Assembly: GCF_028128765.1 (NCBI RefSeq)
Contig: NZ_LBJG01000012.1
Location: forward strand, 29,523 to 93,522
Length of the DNA stretch: 64,000 bases
Reading direction: 5' to 3'
DNA from: Bradyrhizobium sp. CCBAU 51627
GTDB taxonomy: Bacteria > Pseudomonadota > Alphaproteobacteria > Rhizobiales > Xanthobacteraceae
The notes under the pieces are model-generated. The model did not search any database and had not been told where the DNA came from. It worked only from the letters and a program-made list of their open reading frames with translations. The position numbers were made by a program, and so were the translations under genes. Shown in pieces: positions 45,770 through 54,011 of the stretch. Within the stretch, counting starts at the first letter, position 1. Every line of letters starts with the position of its first letter.

Positions 45770-46275
45770 CGCAGACATACCTTCGCATCCTCGCGGCGCA
45801 TCTCGCCCGAGCTTTGCTCTTCAACGTCACCCTCTGATGAAAGAGGGCGCAGGGAAGACCGGGTGCTGGCTGGCACCCGCGGTCCACTGTGCGAAGAGTT
45901 GCGCTACAAGAGGCTGCACAGCGGCATACAGGTGAAGCCGAAACATCCGGCCTTCCCTGCGCAGTGGTTTGACGGCTTATGTCGTGATCTCCCCGGGGAG
46001 CGCTGCACTATTGCCCCCGTCGCCCTGCGGATGGCTGATGCGAAGGTCCGGTTGGACCACACGCATCTCCGCAAGACTTGGCGCACAGATTTCGGGCGCC
46101 AGGACCACACGATTTTGCCGTACGCAGGAATCACACCGGTCGTGTGCGCGACGTTTTCGCTCACGGTTGCCCGCCCTGCAAAACCTTCCGCGCCGATGTG
46201 ACCCGCGCCCACCGCCGCCCGGCCCGCGTTCGTGACGATCGCGATACGCCCCTCTTCCTTGGGCCGGGTTGCCGC
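45770..46275. repeat. Dispersed Bradyrhizobium-type intergenic repeat with misleading open frames
   Basis: About 500 bases with open frames but no credible gene. The translated pieces (SPSDERGRREDRVLAGTRG, KTWRTDFGRQDHTILPYA, VARPAKPSAPM, RVRDDRDTPLF) are ones I remember recurring as tiny hypothetical proteins all over Bradyrhizobium, the sign of a multicopy non-coding element. Strong ribosome sites are lacking. The whole gap 45556-46440 between the DUF1127 gene and uspA is filled by repeats. Edges are approximate and copy number is not checked. Confidence 0.6.
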
Positions 46276-46440
46276 AACACATACGCCATTTCCGAATTTC
46301 GGGAAAGCGGAATATTTTTGGCTGATGGTATCGACCGACGGCTAGCGTGTTTTGCCCGACAGGCAGCGCAACATGTTGTAGGTCAAGCGAGCGTGACTTG
46401 GCCCCATACGCCACCACTGCTTCACGACATTGCTCCGAGT

Positions 46441-46866
46441 TTAATGCCTCACCACCAGCACCGAGCATTTGGCATACCGCACCACATGCCCGGCGTTGGA
46501 GCCGAGAAAATAGGTGCGCATCGCCGGCCGGTGCGAGGTCATGACGATCAGGTCGGCCTTCATCTGCGCGGCTTCTTCCAGAATCTCGTGATAGATGCCG
46601 CCCTGGCGCACCACGCTGGAGATGCGGGAGGGGTCGACGCCGGATTCGCGGGCCACGATGGCGAGCGCCTCTTCGGAAGTCTGGCGCTGCTGTTCGTCGA
46701 AATCGGCCGGGACGTATTCGGCCAGCATCACCGGCGTCATCGGAAGCACGTTGAGCAGCCGGATCGACCCGCCCCAGTTCTGCGACAGCGTTGCCGCGGT
46801 TTCGATCGCCGGCTTCGCCAGATCGGTGTCGGCGAGGTCGATGGGCACGAGGATGGACTTGAACAT
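46441..46866 (-). CDS. Universal stress protein, UspA family
   Basis: A 141-residue cytoplasmic Usp domain. The start FKSILVPIDLADTDLAKPAI is canonical, with the nucleotide-contacting Asp in VPIDL. The ATP-binding type motif G-x2-G-x9-G-S/T appears in weakened form near YFLGSNAGHVVRYAKCSVLVV. ATG 46866 has GGGAGGCGCAG upstream. It is in tandem with the SixA-like gene 56 bases upstream and could share its transcript. Confidence 0.9.
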   Translation of the reverse strand: MFKSILVPIDLADTDLAKPAIETAATLSQNWGGSIRLLNVLPMTPVMLAEYVPADFDEQQRQTSEEALAIVARESGVDPSRISSVVRQGGIYHEILEEAAQMKADLIVMTSHRPAMRTYFLGSNAGHVVRYAKCSVLVVRH

Positions 46867-46922
46867 CTGCGCCTCCCTAATGACCAAGCCGGATCAACCT
46901 GATGAGACGGCGCCAGCACGTC

Positions 46923-47459
46923 TCATCGCAGTCGAAGCAGCTTGGGGCTGACGAACAGCACCAGTTTGCCGCGGCGGTAGGCCACGTCACCCCAATCCTT
47001 GACGTCAAAGTCGAGGATCGCAAGCCCCGCGGTGGGCAGATTGTCGGCGAGTGCCTTGGCACTGGCGGGATCGCCGCTGCCCATCAGCATCAGGGCAGCC
47101 TCGTGCATGCCGGGATTGTGGCCGACCAGCAGCAACCGCCTGGGGTTGGCCGGGATCGTTGCAGTGCGAATGGTCTCGAGAATCTGCGCCGGATCGGCGC
47201 CATAGAGGTCCGGCAGAATCTCGATCTCGGGTGCTGCGACGCGGTCCTTCATTGCCTGCCAGGCGATATCCCAGGTCTGCCGGGCACGGACCGCATGCGA
47301 CACCAGCACGGTCTCGGGAACGGGCGGATGGCTGGCGATCCAGTCGCCCATCTCGGCGGCATCCCGCTGGCCGCGCGCGTCGAGCCGGCGGTCCTGGTCG
47401 CGGCCGCTCGGTGCGTCGGTCTCGGTCTTGGCGTGACGCAGCAGCATCAAACGGCGCAT
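46923..47459 (-). CDS. SixA-like histidine phosphatase
   Basis: A 178-residue histidine-phosphatase-superfamily protein. The catalytic RHG-type motif is LMLLRHAKTET (RHAK form typical of SixA), with further active-site Arg in DRRLDARGQRDA and HAVRARQTWD, and the second His in LLLVGHNPGMHE. SixA-type enzymes remove phosphate from phosphohistidine proteins such as phosphotransferases. I prefer ATG 47459 (MRRLMLLRHAK); an ATG at 47480 is possible. It lies between uspA and the divergent FAD oxidoreductase. Confidence 0.87.
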   Translation of the reverse strand: MRRLMLLRHAKTETDAPSGRDQDRRLDARGQRDAAEMGDWIASHPPVPETVLVSHAVRARQTWDIAWQAMKDRVAAPEIEILPDLYGADPAQILETIRTATIPANPRRLLLVGHNPGMHEAALMLMGSGDPASAKALADNLPTAGLAILDFDVKDWGDVAYRRGKLVLFVSPKLLRLR

Positions 47460-47565
47460 GGCATTCTCGAATCGTTCCACGTCCGGAATAATCTACAGGT
47501 GCCGGTTGAGGACAAGGTGACAAAACCGCTGCACACTTTTCCGGATCATGCTCTAAGAAAACGAC

Positions 47566-49038
47566 ATGAGCGAGACTTTCACAAGCGTATCCCAGGAAGA
47601 AGCCGGGTTTCGTCAACGCGCGCGGCTGTCGTTCGATCTCGACGCCGACATCTGCGTGATCGGGGCCGGGCTCGCCGGGCTTTCCATTGCGCTGGAGGCG
47701 GCCCGGTTAGGGGCCAGTGTCGCGGTGCTCGAGGGCCGCCATATCGGCTGGAACGCCTCCGGCAACCAGTTCGGCACGGTGATGCCGGGCTTCGCGCTGC
47801 CGCTCACCGATTTGATCGAGCGCATCGGCTTCGAGGACGCCGGCGAATTGTGGTCGCTCTCGAAGGAGGGCGCCGAGTTCGTCCGCGCCAACGCCACCGA
47901 AGAGAACATGCCGGGCATCGGCCTCACCGACGGCGTCCTCGAGATCTCCAATGTCGATGCCGGCGATAGGCTGATCAGCCGCCTTCAGATGCTGAACGAG
48001 GACTTCGACACCGAGGCCGAAGGCTGGCAGGTCGATCGCGTGCGCGAGTCGCTGAAGACCGATCGTTATTTCCATGGGGTCTACTATCCCAAAGCGTTCC
48101 AGGTCGACGGCCGCAAATATGTGCATGGCCTCGCCGCGCTGGCACGGCGGGCCGGCGCGCGCATCTTCGAGGATACGCCGGTGGTCAGTATCGATCATTC
48201 CGGCATCCGCAAGCGCATCGTCACGCCGTCGGCGCGGCTGCGCGCGAGCCAGATCGTGCTCGCCGGCAACATTCATCTCGGCGCGCCCTTGCGGCGCCTG
48301 TCGGAGACGCTGCTGCCGGTCTGGCGCTATGCCGGCATCACCGCACCACTCGGCGAGCGCTTGCACGAGATCATCGGCTTCAAGGGATCGGTGATGGATT
48401 CCGACGGCGTCGATCATTTCCGCATCGTCGATGGCGACCGCCTGATGTGGGAGAGCCCGGAGACCACCTGGGCCGCGCAGCCGCGGCGCTTTGCAGGTAG
48501 CGTCAGGCGGCGGATCCGGTCGATCTTCCCGGAGCTCGGCGACGTCGAGATCAGCGAGATGTTCGGCGGCGTCACCGGCCAGACCGTGCACGGCATGCCG
48601 CAGATCGGCCAGCTGCGCAAAGGCCTGTGGGTGGCAAGCGGGTTCGGCCGCCAGGGCATGAACACATCAGCCATGGCCGGACAGCTGATTGCGCGCAGCA
48701 TCCTGCAGGGCGACGAGCGCTGGAAGCTGTTCTCGCCGTTCGAGTTGGTCTGGGCAGGCGGCATCACCGGACGGGTCGCGGGTCAGCTGGTTGGCATGTG
48801 GGGCAGGGCCAGTTCCGCGGCTGCCGGGTCGCTTGCCCGCTACCGGGAGCGGGCGCGGGTGAAGGACAGGGAACGCGAGGCGCGGCTGGCTGAGGCCAAC
48901 CGGGCCGCGGGCACGGGTCCGCGCCATCCGCCCGCAGGGATCCGGCCGCGGATGGCCCCGCCGGCACAGCCGGCTGCGGCGGAGGAGGCGGAACCGGCCG
49001 CCCAGGAGGCCTCTCGGGAGCAGGGCGTCTCGCAATAA
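47566..49038 (+). CDS. FAD-dependent oxidoreductase, D-amino-acid-oxidase (DAO) family
   Basis: A 490-residue flavoprotein. The dinucleotide-binding motif DICVIGAGLAGLSIALEAA is near residue 25, followed by GRHIGWNASGNQFG, which resembles GlcD/PuuB-type amine oxidases. VTGQTVHGMPQIGQL and GLWVASGFGRQGMN close the FAD domain near 350. After residue 410 comes an unusual tail of about 80 residues rich in Ala, Pro, Glu and Arg, not typical of the family and probably disordered. Substrate is likely an amine or amino acid but is not determined. No ferredoxin or deaminase subunit is next to it. Confidence 0.85.
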   Translation: MSETFTSVSQEEAGFRQRARLSFDLDADICVIGAGLAGLSIALEAARLGASVAVLEGRHIGWNASGNQFGTVMPGFALPLTDLIERIGFEDAGELWSLSKEGAEFVRANATEENMPGIGLTDGVLEISNVDAGDRLISRLQMLNEDFDTEAEGWQVDRVRESLKTDRYFHGVYYPKAFQVDGRKYVHGLAALARRAGARIFEDTPVVSIDHSGIRKRIVTPSARLRASQIVLAGNIHLGAPLRRLSETLLPVWRYAGITAPLGERLHEIIGFKGSVMDSDGVDHFRIVDGDRLMWESPETTWAAQPRRFAGSVRRRIRSIFPELGDVEISEMFGGVTGQTVHGMPQIGQLRKGLWVASGFGRQGMNTSAMAGQLIARSILQGDERWKLFSPFELVWAGGITGRVAGQLVGMWGRASSAAAGSLARYRERARVKDREREARLAEANRAAGTGPRHPPAGIRPRMAPPAQPAAAEEAEPAAQEASREQGVSQ

Positions 49039-49124
49039 GCATGCAGAAAAATTCCGCCTGAAAGTGTAACGTCGGCCGTCAGAGCCCGTATCTCAGGGCG
49101 TAGTCCCTGCGCACGGAGAATGAG

Positions 49125-49637
49125 ATGTTTGACCGCCGCATCCTGCTAACGACTGTCGCCGGCCTGTTTGGCCTTTCGGCCTTCCGCTGGCTGAGGGCGA
49201 CGCCGGCCGCGGCCGGCGAGAAGGCCGCGCAAAAATTCGAGATCGAGAAGACCGACGCCGAGTGGCGCGCACAATTGACACCGCAGCAATATGAGATCCT
49301 GCGCAAGGAGGGCACCGAGCGGCCGGGCTCCAGCCCGCTGCTGAACGAGCACCGCAAGGGCGTCTTCGCCTGCGCCGGCTGCGACCTGCCGCTGTTTACG
49401 TCGGAGACCAAGTTCGAGAGCGGCACGGGTTGGCCGAGCTTCTACCAGCCGATCGAGGGCAATGTCGGCAAGACTGAGGACCGCAGCTTCGGCATGGTGC
49501 GCACCGAGGTGCATTGCCGGCGTTGCGGCGGCCATCTCGGCCATGTCTTCGACGACGGTCCGAAGCCGACCGGATTGCGCTACTGCATCGATGGTTTCGG
49601 GCTGGTGTTCCACCCGGCGACGCCATCGGCGACGTGA
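49125..49637 (+). CDS. msrB: Exported peptide-methionine (R)-S-oxide reductase
   Basis: A 170-residue MsrB. Residues 1-31 are a twin-arginine-like signal (FDRRILLTTVAGLFG to ATPAAAG). The catalytic domain has both zinc CxxC pairs (FACAGCDLP and VHCRRCGGHLGHVF), the substrate-binding GTGWPSFYQP and the catalytic Cys in GLRYCIDGFGLVF. The resolving Cys is not obvious, so it may depend on an external reductant. Signal and context indicate periplasmic repair of oxidised proteins. GGAGAATGAG lies before the ATG. Two hairpins follow, the second with a T-rich tail. Confidence 0.92.
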   Translation: MFDRRILLTTVAGLFGLSAFRWLRATPAAAGEKAAQKFEIEKTDAEWRAQLTPQQYEILRKEGTERPGSSPLLNEHRKGVFACAGCDLPLFTSETKFESGTGWPSFYQPIEGNVGKTEDRSFGMVRTEVHCRRCGGHLGHVFDDGPKPTGLRYCIDGFGLVFHPATPSAT

Positions 49638-49686
49638 GGCGTTGTTTGACGTGTCTCCCCGGCAATTGTTGCCGGTCCGGCAATTA

Positions 49687-49719
49687 TGCCCCGGTCGCCA
49701 GACCGGGGCATTTCTGTTT
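49687..49719 (+). terminator. Rho-independent terminator after msrB
   Basis: Perfect 10-base stem TGCCCCGGTC (49687-49696) and GACCGGGGCA (49701-49710), 4-base loop, followed by TTTCTGTTT. A smaller hairpin, CCGGCAA/TTGCCGG, precedes it at 49659-49675. It insulates msrB from the flagellar promoter 31 bases further on. Confidence 0.88.
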
Positions 49720-49749
49720 AAGCCATTGATTTTCTGAGGATACCCGCCT

Positions 49750-49764
49750 TGGCACAGGCCTTGC
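49750..49764 (+). promoter_or_regulatory. Sigma-54 promoter upstream of flgE
   Basis: TGGCAC (49750-49755), 5 bases, TTGC (49761-49764), in context TTGGCACAGGCCTTGCGA. The GG and GC elements are 10 bases apart, exactly the -24/-12 spacing. It lies 64 bases before the flgE start. Sigma-54 control of hook genes (with a FlbD-type activator) is known in alphaproteobacteria; an activator gene is not in the window. Confidence 0.85.
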
Positions 49765-49828
49765 GATTGTCTCCCCGACTGCGGCCATGGGTCGACCCGC
49801 CGCCGAGACCGGATTTGGAGACAACGTT

Positions 49829-52084
49829 ATGGGTATCTTCGATGCAATGAACACCTCGGTGGGTGGCCTGCAGGCGCAGTCCTACGCGCTTCAGAACATC
49901 TCGGGGAACATCGCGAACTCATCCACCACCGGTTACAAGGGCATCGGGACCAGCTTCGAAGATCTCATTCCCGACGCCTCGGTGCCGAACAAGCAGGTGG
50001 CCGGCGGCGTCACTGCGCACGCGCAGGCCACCATCACCACGCAGGGCACGATCTCCTCCTCCAGCGTCGCCACCAACATGGCGATCACCGGCGACGGCTT
50101 CTTCTCGGTGCAGAAGGCGAGCGGGGTGGTCGACAACGTGCCGGTGTTCGACGGCGTCACCTATTACACCCGTCGCGGCGACTTCCAGGTCAACGCCAAC
50201 GGCAACCTCGTCAACGGCGCCGGTTATTATTTGATGGGCGTCGCGGTCGACCCGAAGACCGGCAACCCGACCGGCAGCGTGCCGACGGTGCTGCAATTCC
50301 AGAACAACTTCGTCCCGGCGCAGGCGACGACCTCGATCCAGTATGCGGCGAACCTGCCGTCCCAGCCAAACACGGTGGCGAGCTCCACGGCGGCGGCAAA
50401 AACGCTGCTCGCGGCCGGTGGCCTCAATCCATCGGATTTCATATCCAACCCGCTGCCAGTAGGTACGCCCGCGCCGCCGTATACCAGCGCAACGTACTCC
50501 GGCGCGGCTGCCACCGGCAATCTGCGCTCGGCGTATTCGTCAACGACGGCCGCGAGCACGGTTGCGCTCCAGAACAACTCCTCAGCCACCGCAGCCACGA
50601 CGACGTCACTCGATGCCGCCGCGGGCACTCACCTTGCCTCCAGCATCCTTTCCGCGCTCAGCGGCCAGACGCTGACGATCAACGGCAACACGATCACTTT
50701 CAACAACAGTACCACCGTCACGACGACCGGCAGCAACACCACGATCGGCCTCGGCGCGGGCACAACGGCTACGGTTGCCGATATCATCAGCGCGATTCAA
50801 ACCGCCGGCGGTACCGGTGTTACGGCGTCGCTCACCTCGACGGGCAACATCCAGATTGTGACCGGCACCAGCAACGACGTCACAGTCAGCAGTGGTGCGG
50901 TTGCAACGGCGCTTGGCATCAGCAGCGTGACTCGTGGCGGCAACGTGCTGTCCACGCCAGCCATCACCGGCGCTACCCAACTCAGCGGTAGCGCGACCGC
51001 TGGTGGTGCCGAGGTCCTCTCTTCGGGATTCGCTGCCGGCGATACCATCACCGTCGACGGTCAAACCCTAACCTTCATGGCGTCGGGTGCGTCGGGCCCA
51101 ACTCAGATCAACATCACTGACAATATTACGACCCTGCTTGGCAAGATCGACGGCCTCTCCGGAGGCTCCGGTTCGGCAGTCAGCACTGGCGGCGTGATTA
51201 CGCTCAACACCGGCTCTGTCTCCACCCTGACCGTGTCCAGTTCCAATACTGCAGCCTTCGCTGCCCTCGGCTTCACATCGTCCATCAGCCAGAACCGCAA
51301 TGGTGGCGGTACTCAGGGTTTTGGCGTTGTGATGGGTAGCGATGTCGGTACCTTCACGAAGGAATCGATCAGCGGTGGCGCGGTGACTGCCTACAATGCG
51401 GCGGGCACGCCGGTGAACCTGCAGCTCCGCTGGGCCAAGACCGACAGCGCGTCACTGGGGCCGGGACATACCGATAGCTGGAACTTGTTCTACCAGACCG
51501 ATCCGGCCGCGACGACCCAGACACAAGCGGCCTGGGTGAACACAGGGCAGACCTTTACCTTTGCTGCCGACGGTTCGCTGACTTCGCCGAGCGGCTCGGG
51601 CATCACGATCAGCAATGTTACCGTCAGCGGCCAGCAGCTCGGCTCCGTGGCTTTCAACATCTCATCGGGCGGCCTGACTCAATATGCGAGCACCAGCGGC
51701 GCGGTGACCATCAACACCATCACCCAGAACGGCTATGCCGCGGGTCAACTTCGCTCTGTGGCTGTCAACAACAATGGCCTCGTGGTCGGCACCTTCTCCA
51801 ACGGCCAGAACCTCGACCTCGCCGCGGTGACGCTGTCGCACTTCAACGGCACCAACTATCTGAAGGCGCTCGATGGCGGCGCCTATGCCGTGACTGATCA
51901 GTCCGGCCCGGCAATCGCTGGCGCTTCGGGCACCATCAGCGGTTCGTCGCTGGAGGGATCCAACACCGACATCGCCGACGAGTTCACCAAGCTGATCGTG
52001 ACCCAGCAGGCCTATTCGGCCAACACCAAGGTGATCACTACGGCGAATTCGATGGTCCAGGATCTCCTCAACGTGTTGCGCTGA
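49829..52084 (+). CDS. flgE: Flagellar hook protein FlgE with large inserted domain
   Basis: A 751-residue hook subunit, much longer than the roughly 400 of enteric FlgE. The N-terminal axial motif (MGIFDAMNTSVGGLQAQSYALQNISGNIANSSTTGYK, quoted in parts) and C-terminal ADEFTKLIVTQQAYSANTKVI are canonical. The centre (residues about 230-485) is a Ser/Thr/Gly-rich block with two units containing LTINGNTITF and DTITVDGQTLTF. A highly similar block is in FlgL. ATG 49829 follows TTGGAGACAAC; a frame open to 49787 has no such site. A sigma-54 promoter precedes it. flgK follows after 34 bases. Confidence 0.95.
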   Translation: MGIFDAMNTSVGGLQAQSYALQNISGNIANSSTTGYKGIGTSFEDLIPDASVPNKQVAGGVTAHAQATITTQGTISSSSVATNMAITGDGFFSVQKASGVVDNVPVFDGVTYYTRRGDFQVNANGNLVNGAGYYLMGVAVDPKTGNPTGSVPTVLQFQNNFVPAQATTSIQYAANLPSQPNTVASSTAAAKTLLAAGGLNPSDFISNPLPVGTPAPPYTSATYSGAAATGNLRSAYSSTTAASTVALQNNSSATAATTTSLDAAAGTHLASSILSALSGQTLTINGNTITFNNSTTVTTTGSNTTIGLGAGTTATVADIISAIQTAGGTGVTASLTSTGNIQIVTGTSNDVTVSSGAVATALGISSVTRGGNVLSTPAITGATQLSGSATAGGAEVLSSGFAAGDTITVDGQTLTFMASGASGPTQINITDNITTLLGKIDGLSGGSGSAVSTGGVITLNTGSVSTLTVSSSNTAAFAALGFTSSISQNRNGGGTQGFGVVMGSDVGTFTKESISGGAVTAYNAAGTPVNLQLRWAKTDSASLGPGHTDSWNLFYQTDPAATTQTQAAWVNTGQTFTFAADGSLTSPSGSGITISNVTVSGQQLGSVAFNISSGGLTQYASTSGAVTINTITQNGYAAGQLRSVAVNNNGLVVGTFSNGQNLDLAAVTLSHFNGTNYLKALDGGAYAVTDQSGPAIAGASGTISGSSLEGSNTDIADEFTKLIVTQQAYSANTKVITTANSMVQDLLNVLR
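50516..51274 (+). repeat. FlgE copy of the shared flagellar surface module (two units)
   Basis: Encodes FlgE residues about 230-482. Unit A contains QTLTINGNTITF and ends ATALGIS. Unit B contains DTITVDGQTLTF and ends AAFAALGF. The block aligns along its whole length with FlgL 55026-55842. By hand the stretch from GNIQI to AAG has about 47 identities in 66 columns, and the following DTITV stretch about 31 in 41. Confidence 0.88.
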
Positions 52085-52118
52085 TCGGCGCGTAACGTAA
52101 CCAAAGGCGGCAAGTAAG

Positions 52119-53993
52119 ATGGGTTTGAGTTCAGCCCTTGCCAGTGCGATGAGCGGCCTGCGGGCCAACCAGGCCGCGCTCTCGATCGTCTCGTCGAACG
52201 TCGCAAACTCGCAGACGCCGGGTTACGTCGCCCAGACGCCGAACCAGATCGAAGTTACCACCGGTGATTTCGGCTCGACGGCGAAGACAACAGGCGTCAG
52301 CCGCGACATCGACAGCTATGTGCAGAACCAGCTGCGCACCGAGACCGGCGGCAGCGGCTATGCCGACCAGATGGCCAACATCCTGAAGCAGCTTCAGAGT
52401 GTCTATGGCACGCCCGGCAGCAGCGGCACGCTCGAAAACGCGCTGAACGATTTCACCTCTTCGCTGCAAGCGCTCTCCACCAGCGCAGGCTCGTCGTCGG
52501 CGCAGCGGGTCGCGCTCGGCGCCGCGCAGGCGCTGGCGACACAGCTCAACGTCACCACCAGCGGCATCCAGTCGCTGCGCTCCAATGTCGAGCAGGATCT
52601 CGGCACGTCGTCGCAGGCCGCCAATGCAGCGCTGAACCAGATTGCCGACATCAACACCAAGCTGCAGGGCCTTGCGCCGACCGATCCGTCCGCGGCAACT
52701 CTGATGGACCAGCGCGACCAGGCCATCAACAGTCTGTCGAAATATGTCGACGTGCGCGTCACCACCGACGGATCGAACCAGGCCAACATCTACACCACGA
52801 CCGGCATCCAGCTGGTCGGTGCGGGACTGGCCTCGCAATTCTCCTTCGCGTCTTCCGGTGCGCTGTCGGCGACCTCGCTCTACAACATCGATCCAGCCAA
52901 GTCCGGCGTCGGAGCGCTCACCATCAAGCTGCCGAACGGCTCGTCCGTCGACGTCGCCGGCAACAACGTCGTCTCTTCCGGCCAGATCGCGGCCGACCTG
53001 AAGCTGCGCGACCAGACCTTGGTGCAGGCGCAGAACCAGGTCGACCAGCTCGCCGCGACGATGTCGAGCGCGCTGTCGGACAAGACCACGGCGGGCACAC
53101 CCGTCTCCGGTCCGCCCGCCGGATTCGACATCGATCTCGCCGGCGCGCAAGCAGGCAACACCGTCAACATCACCTATACCGATTCCACCAACACCCAGCG
53201 TCAGATCACGCTGGTCAACGTGAAAGATCCGGCGGCGCTGCCGCTGCAGAACGCCACCAACGCCAATCCGGTGCAAATCGGTGTCGATTTTTCAGGCGGC
53301 ATGGGCGCGATCGCTTCCGCGCTCAACAGCGCGCTGCCGGGCTCGCATTTGTCGTTCTCGCCGTCGCCGGCGAACGCAACAACGCTGCGTGTCACCGACG
53401 ATAATAGCGGCCTTGCCAAGGTCACTGCGGCGTCGAGCAGCAAGACGGTCTCCTCGCTGACCTCGGGCGGTCCGCAGTTGCCGCTGTTCACCGATGGCGG
53501 CCAGGCGCTCTATACCGGCGCGATCACCGCGTCGGGCTCGCAGATGACCGGCCTTGCCGGCCGCATCGCCGTGAACACGCAGCTCACCGCCGACCCGACC
53601 AGGCTGTCGATCTACAGCACCTCGCCGGTGACGCCGACGGGCGACACCACGCGCTCGGACTATCTCTATTCGCAGCTCACCACGGCGGTGTATTCCTATT
53701 CGCCGCAGACCGGTCTCGGCTCGGCGAGCCAGCCGTTCACCGGCAGCGTCTCGAACTATCTCCAGCAATTCCTGAGCGTGCAGGCCAACGCCTCGACCCA
53801 GGCGACGGCGCTCCAGCAGGGCCAGAGCGTCGTCGTCTCGACGCTCCAGGCCAAGTTCAACTCGACGTCCAGCGTCAATCTGGATTCGGAGATGTCGAAC
53901 CTGATCCAGCTCCAGAATGCCTATGCCGCCAACGCCCATGTCATGTCGGTGGTGCAGAGCATGATGAATACGTTGATCCAGGCTCAAGGGTAA
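52119..53993 (+). CDS. flgK: Flagellar hook-associated protein 1 FlgK
   Basis: A 624-residue hook-filament junction protein. The N-terminus (MGLSSALASAMSGLRANQAAL, SIVSSNVANSQTPGYVAQ) and C-terminus (NLDSEMSNLIQLQNAYAANAHVMSVV) are canonical for the axial D0/D1 domains. The centre has ordinary FlgK length (enteric about 550) and no copy of the FlgE/FlgL module. That makes it a useful internal contrast. It is cotranscribed with flgE and flgL; gaps are 34 and 18 bases. Confidence 0.95.
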   Translation: MGLSSALASAMSGLRANQAALSIVSSNVANSQTPGYVAQTPNQIEVTTGDFGSTAKTTGVSRDIDSYVQNQLRTETGGSGYADQMANILKQLQSVYGTPGSSGTLENALNDFTSSLQALSTSAGSSSAQRVALGAAQALATQLNVTTSGIQSLRSNVEQDLGTSSQAANAALNQIADINTKLQGLAPTDPSAATLMDQRDQAINSLSKYVDVRVTTDGSNQANIYTTTGIQLVGAGLASQFSFASSGALSATSLYNIDPAKSGVGALTIKLPNGSSVDVAGNNVVSSGQIAADLKLRDQTLVQAQNQVDQLAATMSSALSDKTTAGTPVSGPPAGFDIDLAGAQAGNTVNITYTDSTNTQRQITLVNVKDPAALPLQNATNANPVQIGVDFSGGMGAIASALNSALPGSHLSFSPSPANATTLRVTDDNSGLAKVTAASSSKTVSSLTSGGPQLPLFTDGGQALYTGAITASGSQMTGLAGRIAVNTQLTADPTRLSIYSTSPVTPTGDTTRSDYLYSQLTTAVYSYSPQTGLGSASQPFTGSVSNYLQQFLSVQANASTQATALQQGQSVVVSTLQAKFNSTSSVNLDSEMSNLIQLQNAYAANAHVMSVVQSMMNTLIQAQG

Positions 53994-54011
53994 TCAGTAG
54001 GGCTCTGAAAC

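Noticed and set aside
45560..46201. 213-codon frame after the DUF1127 gene as a possible gene
   Set aside because: It runs through the REP palindrome and the dispersed repeat, has no start signal and matches repeat-derived peptides I remember.
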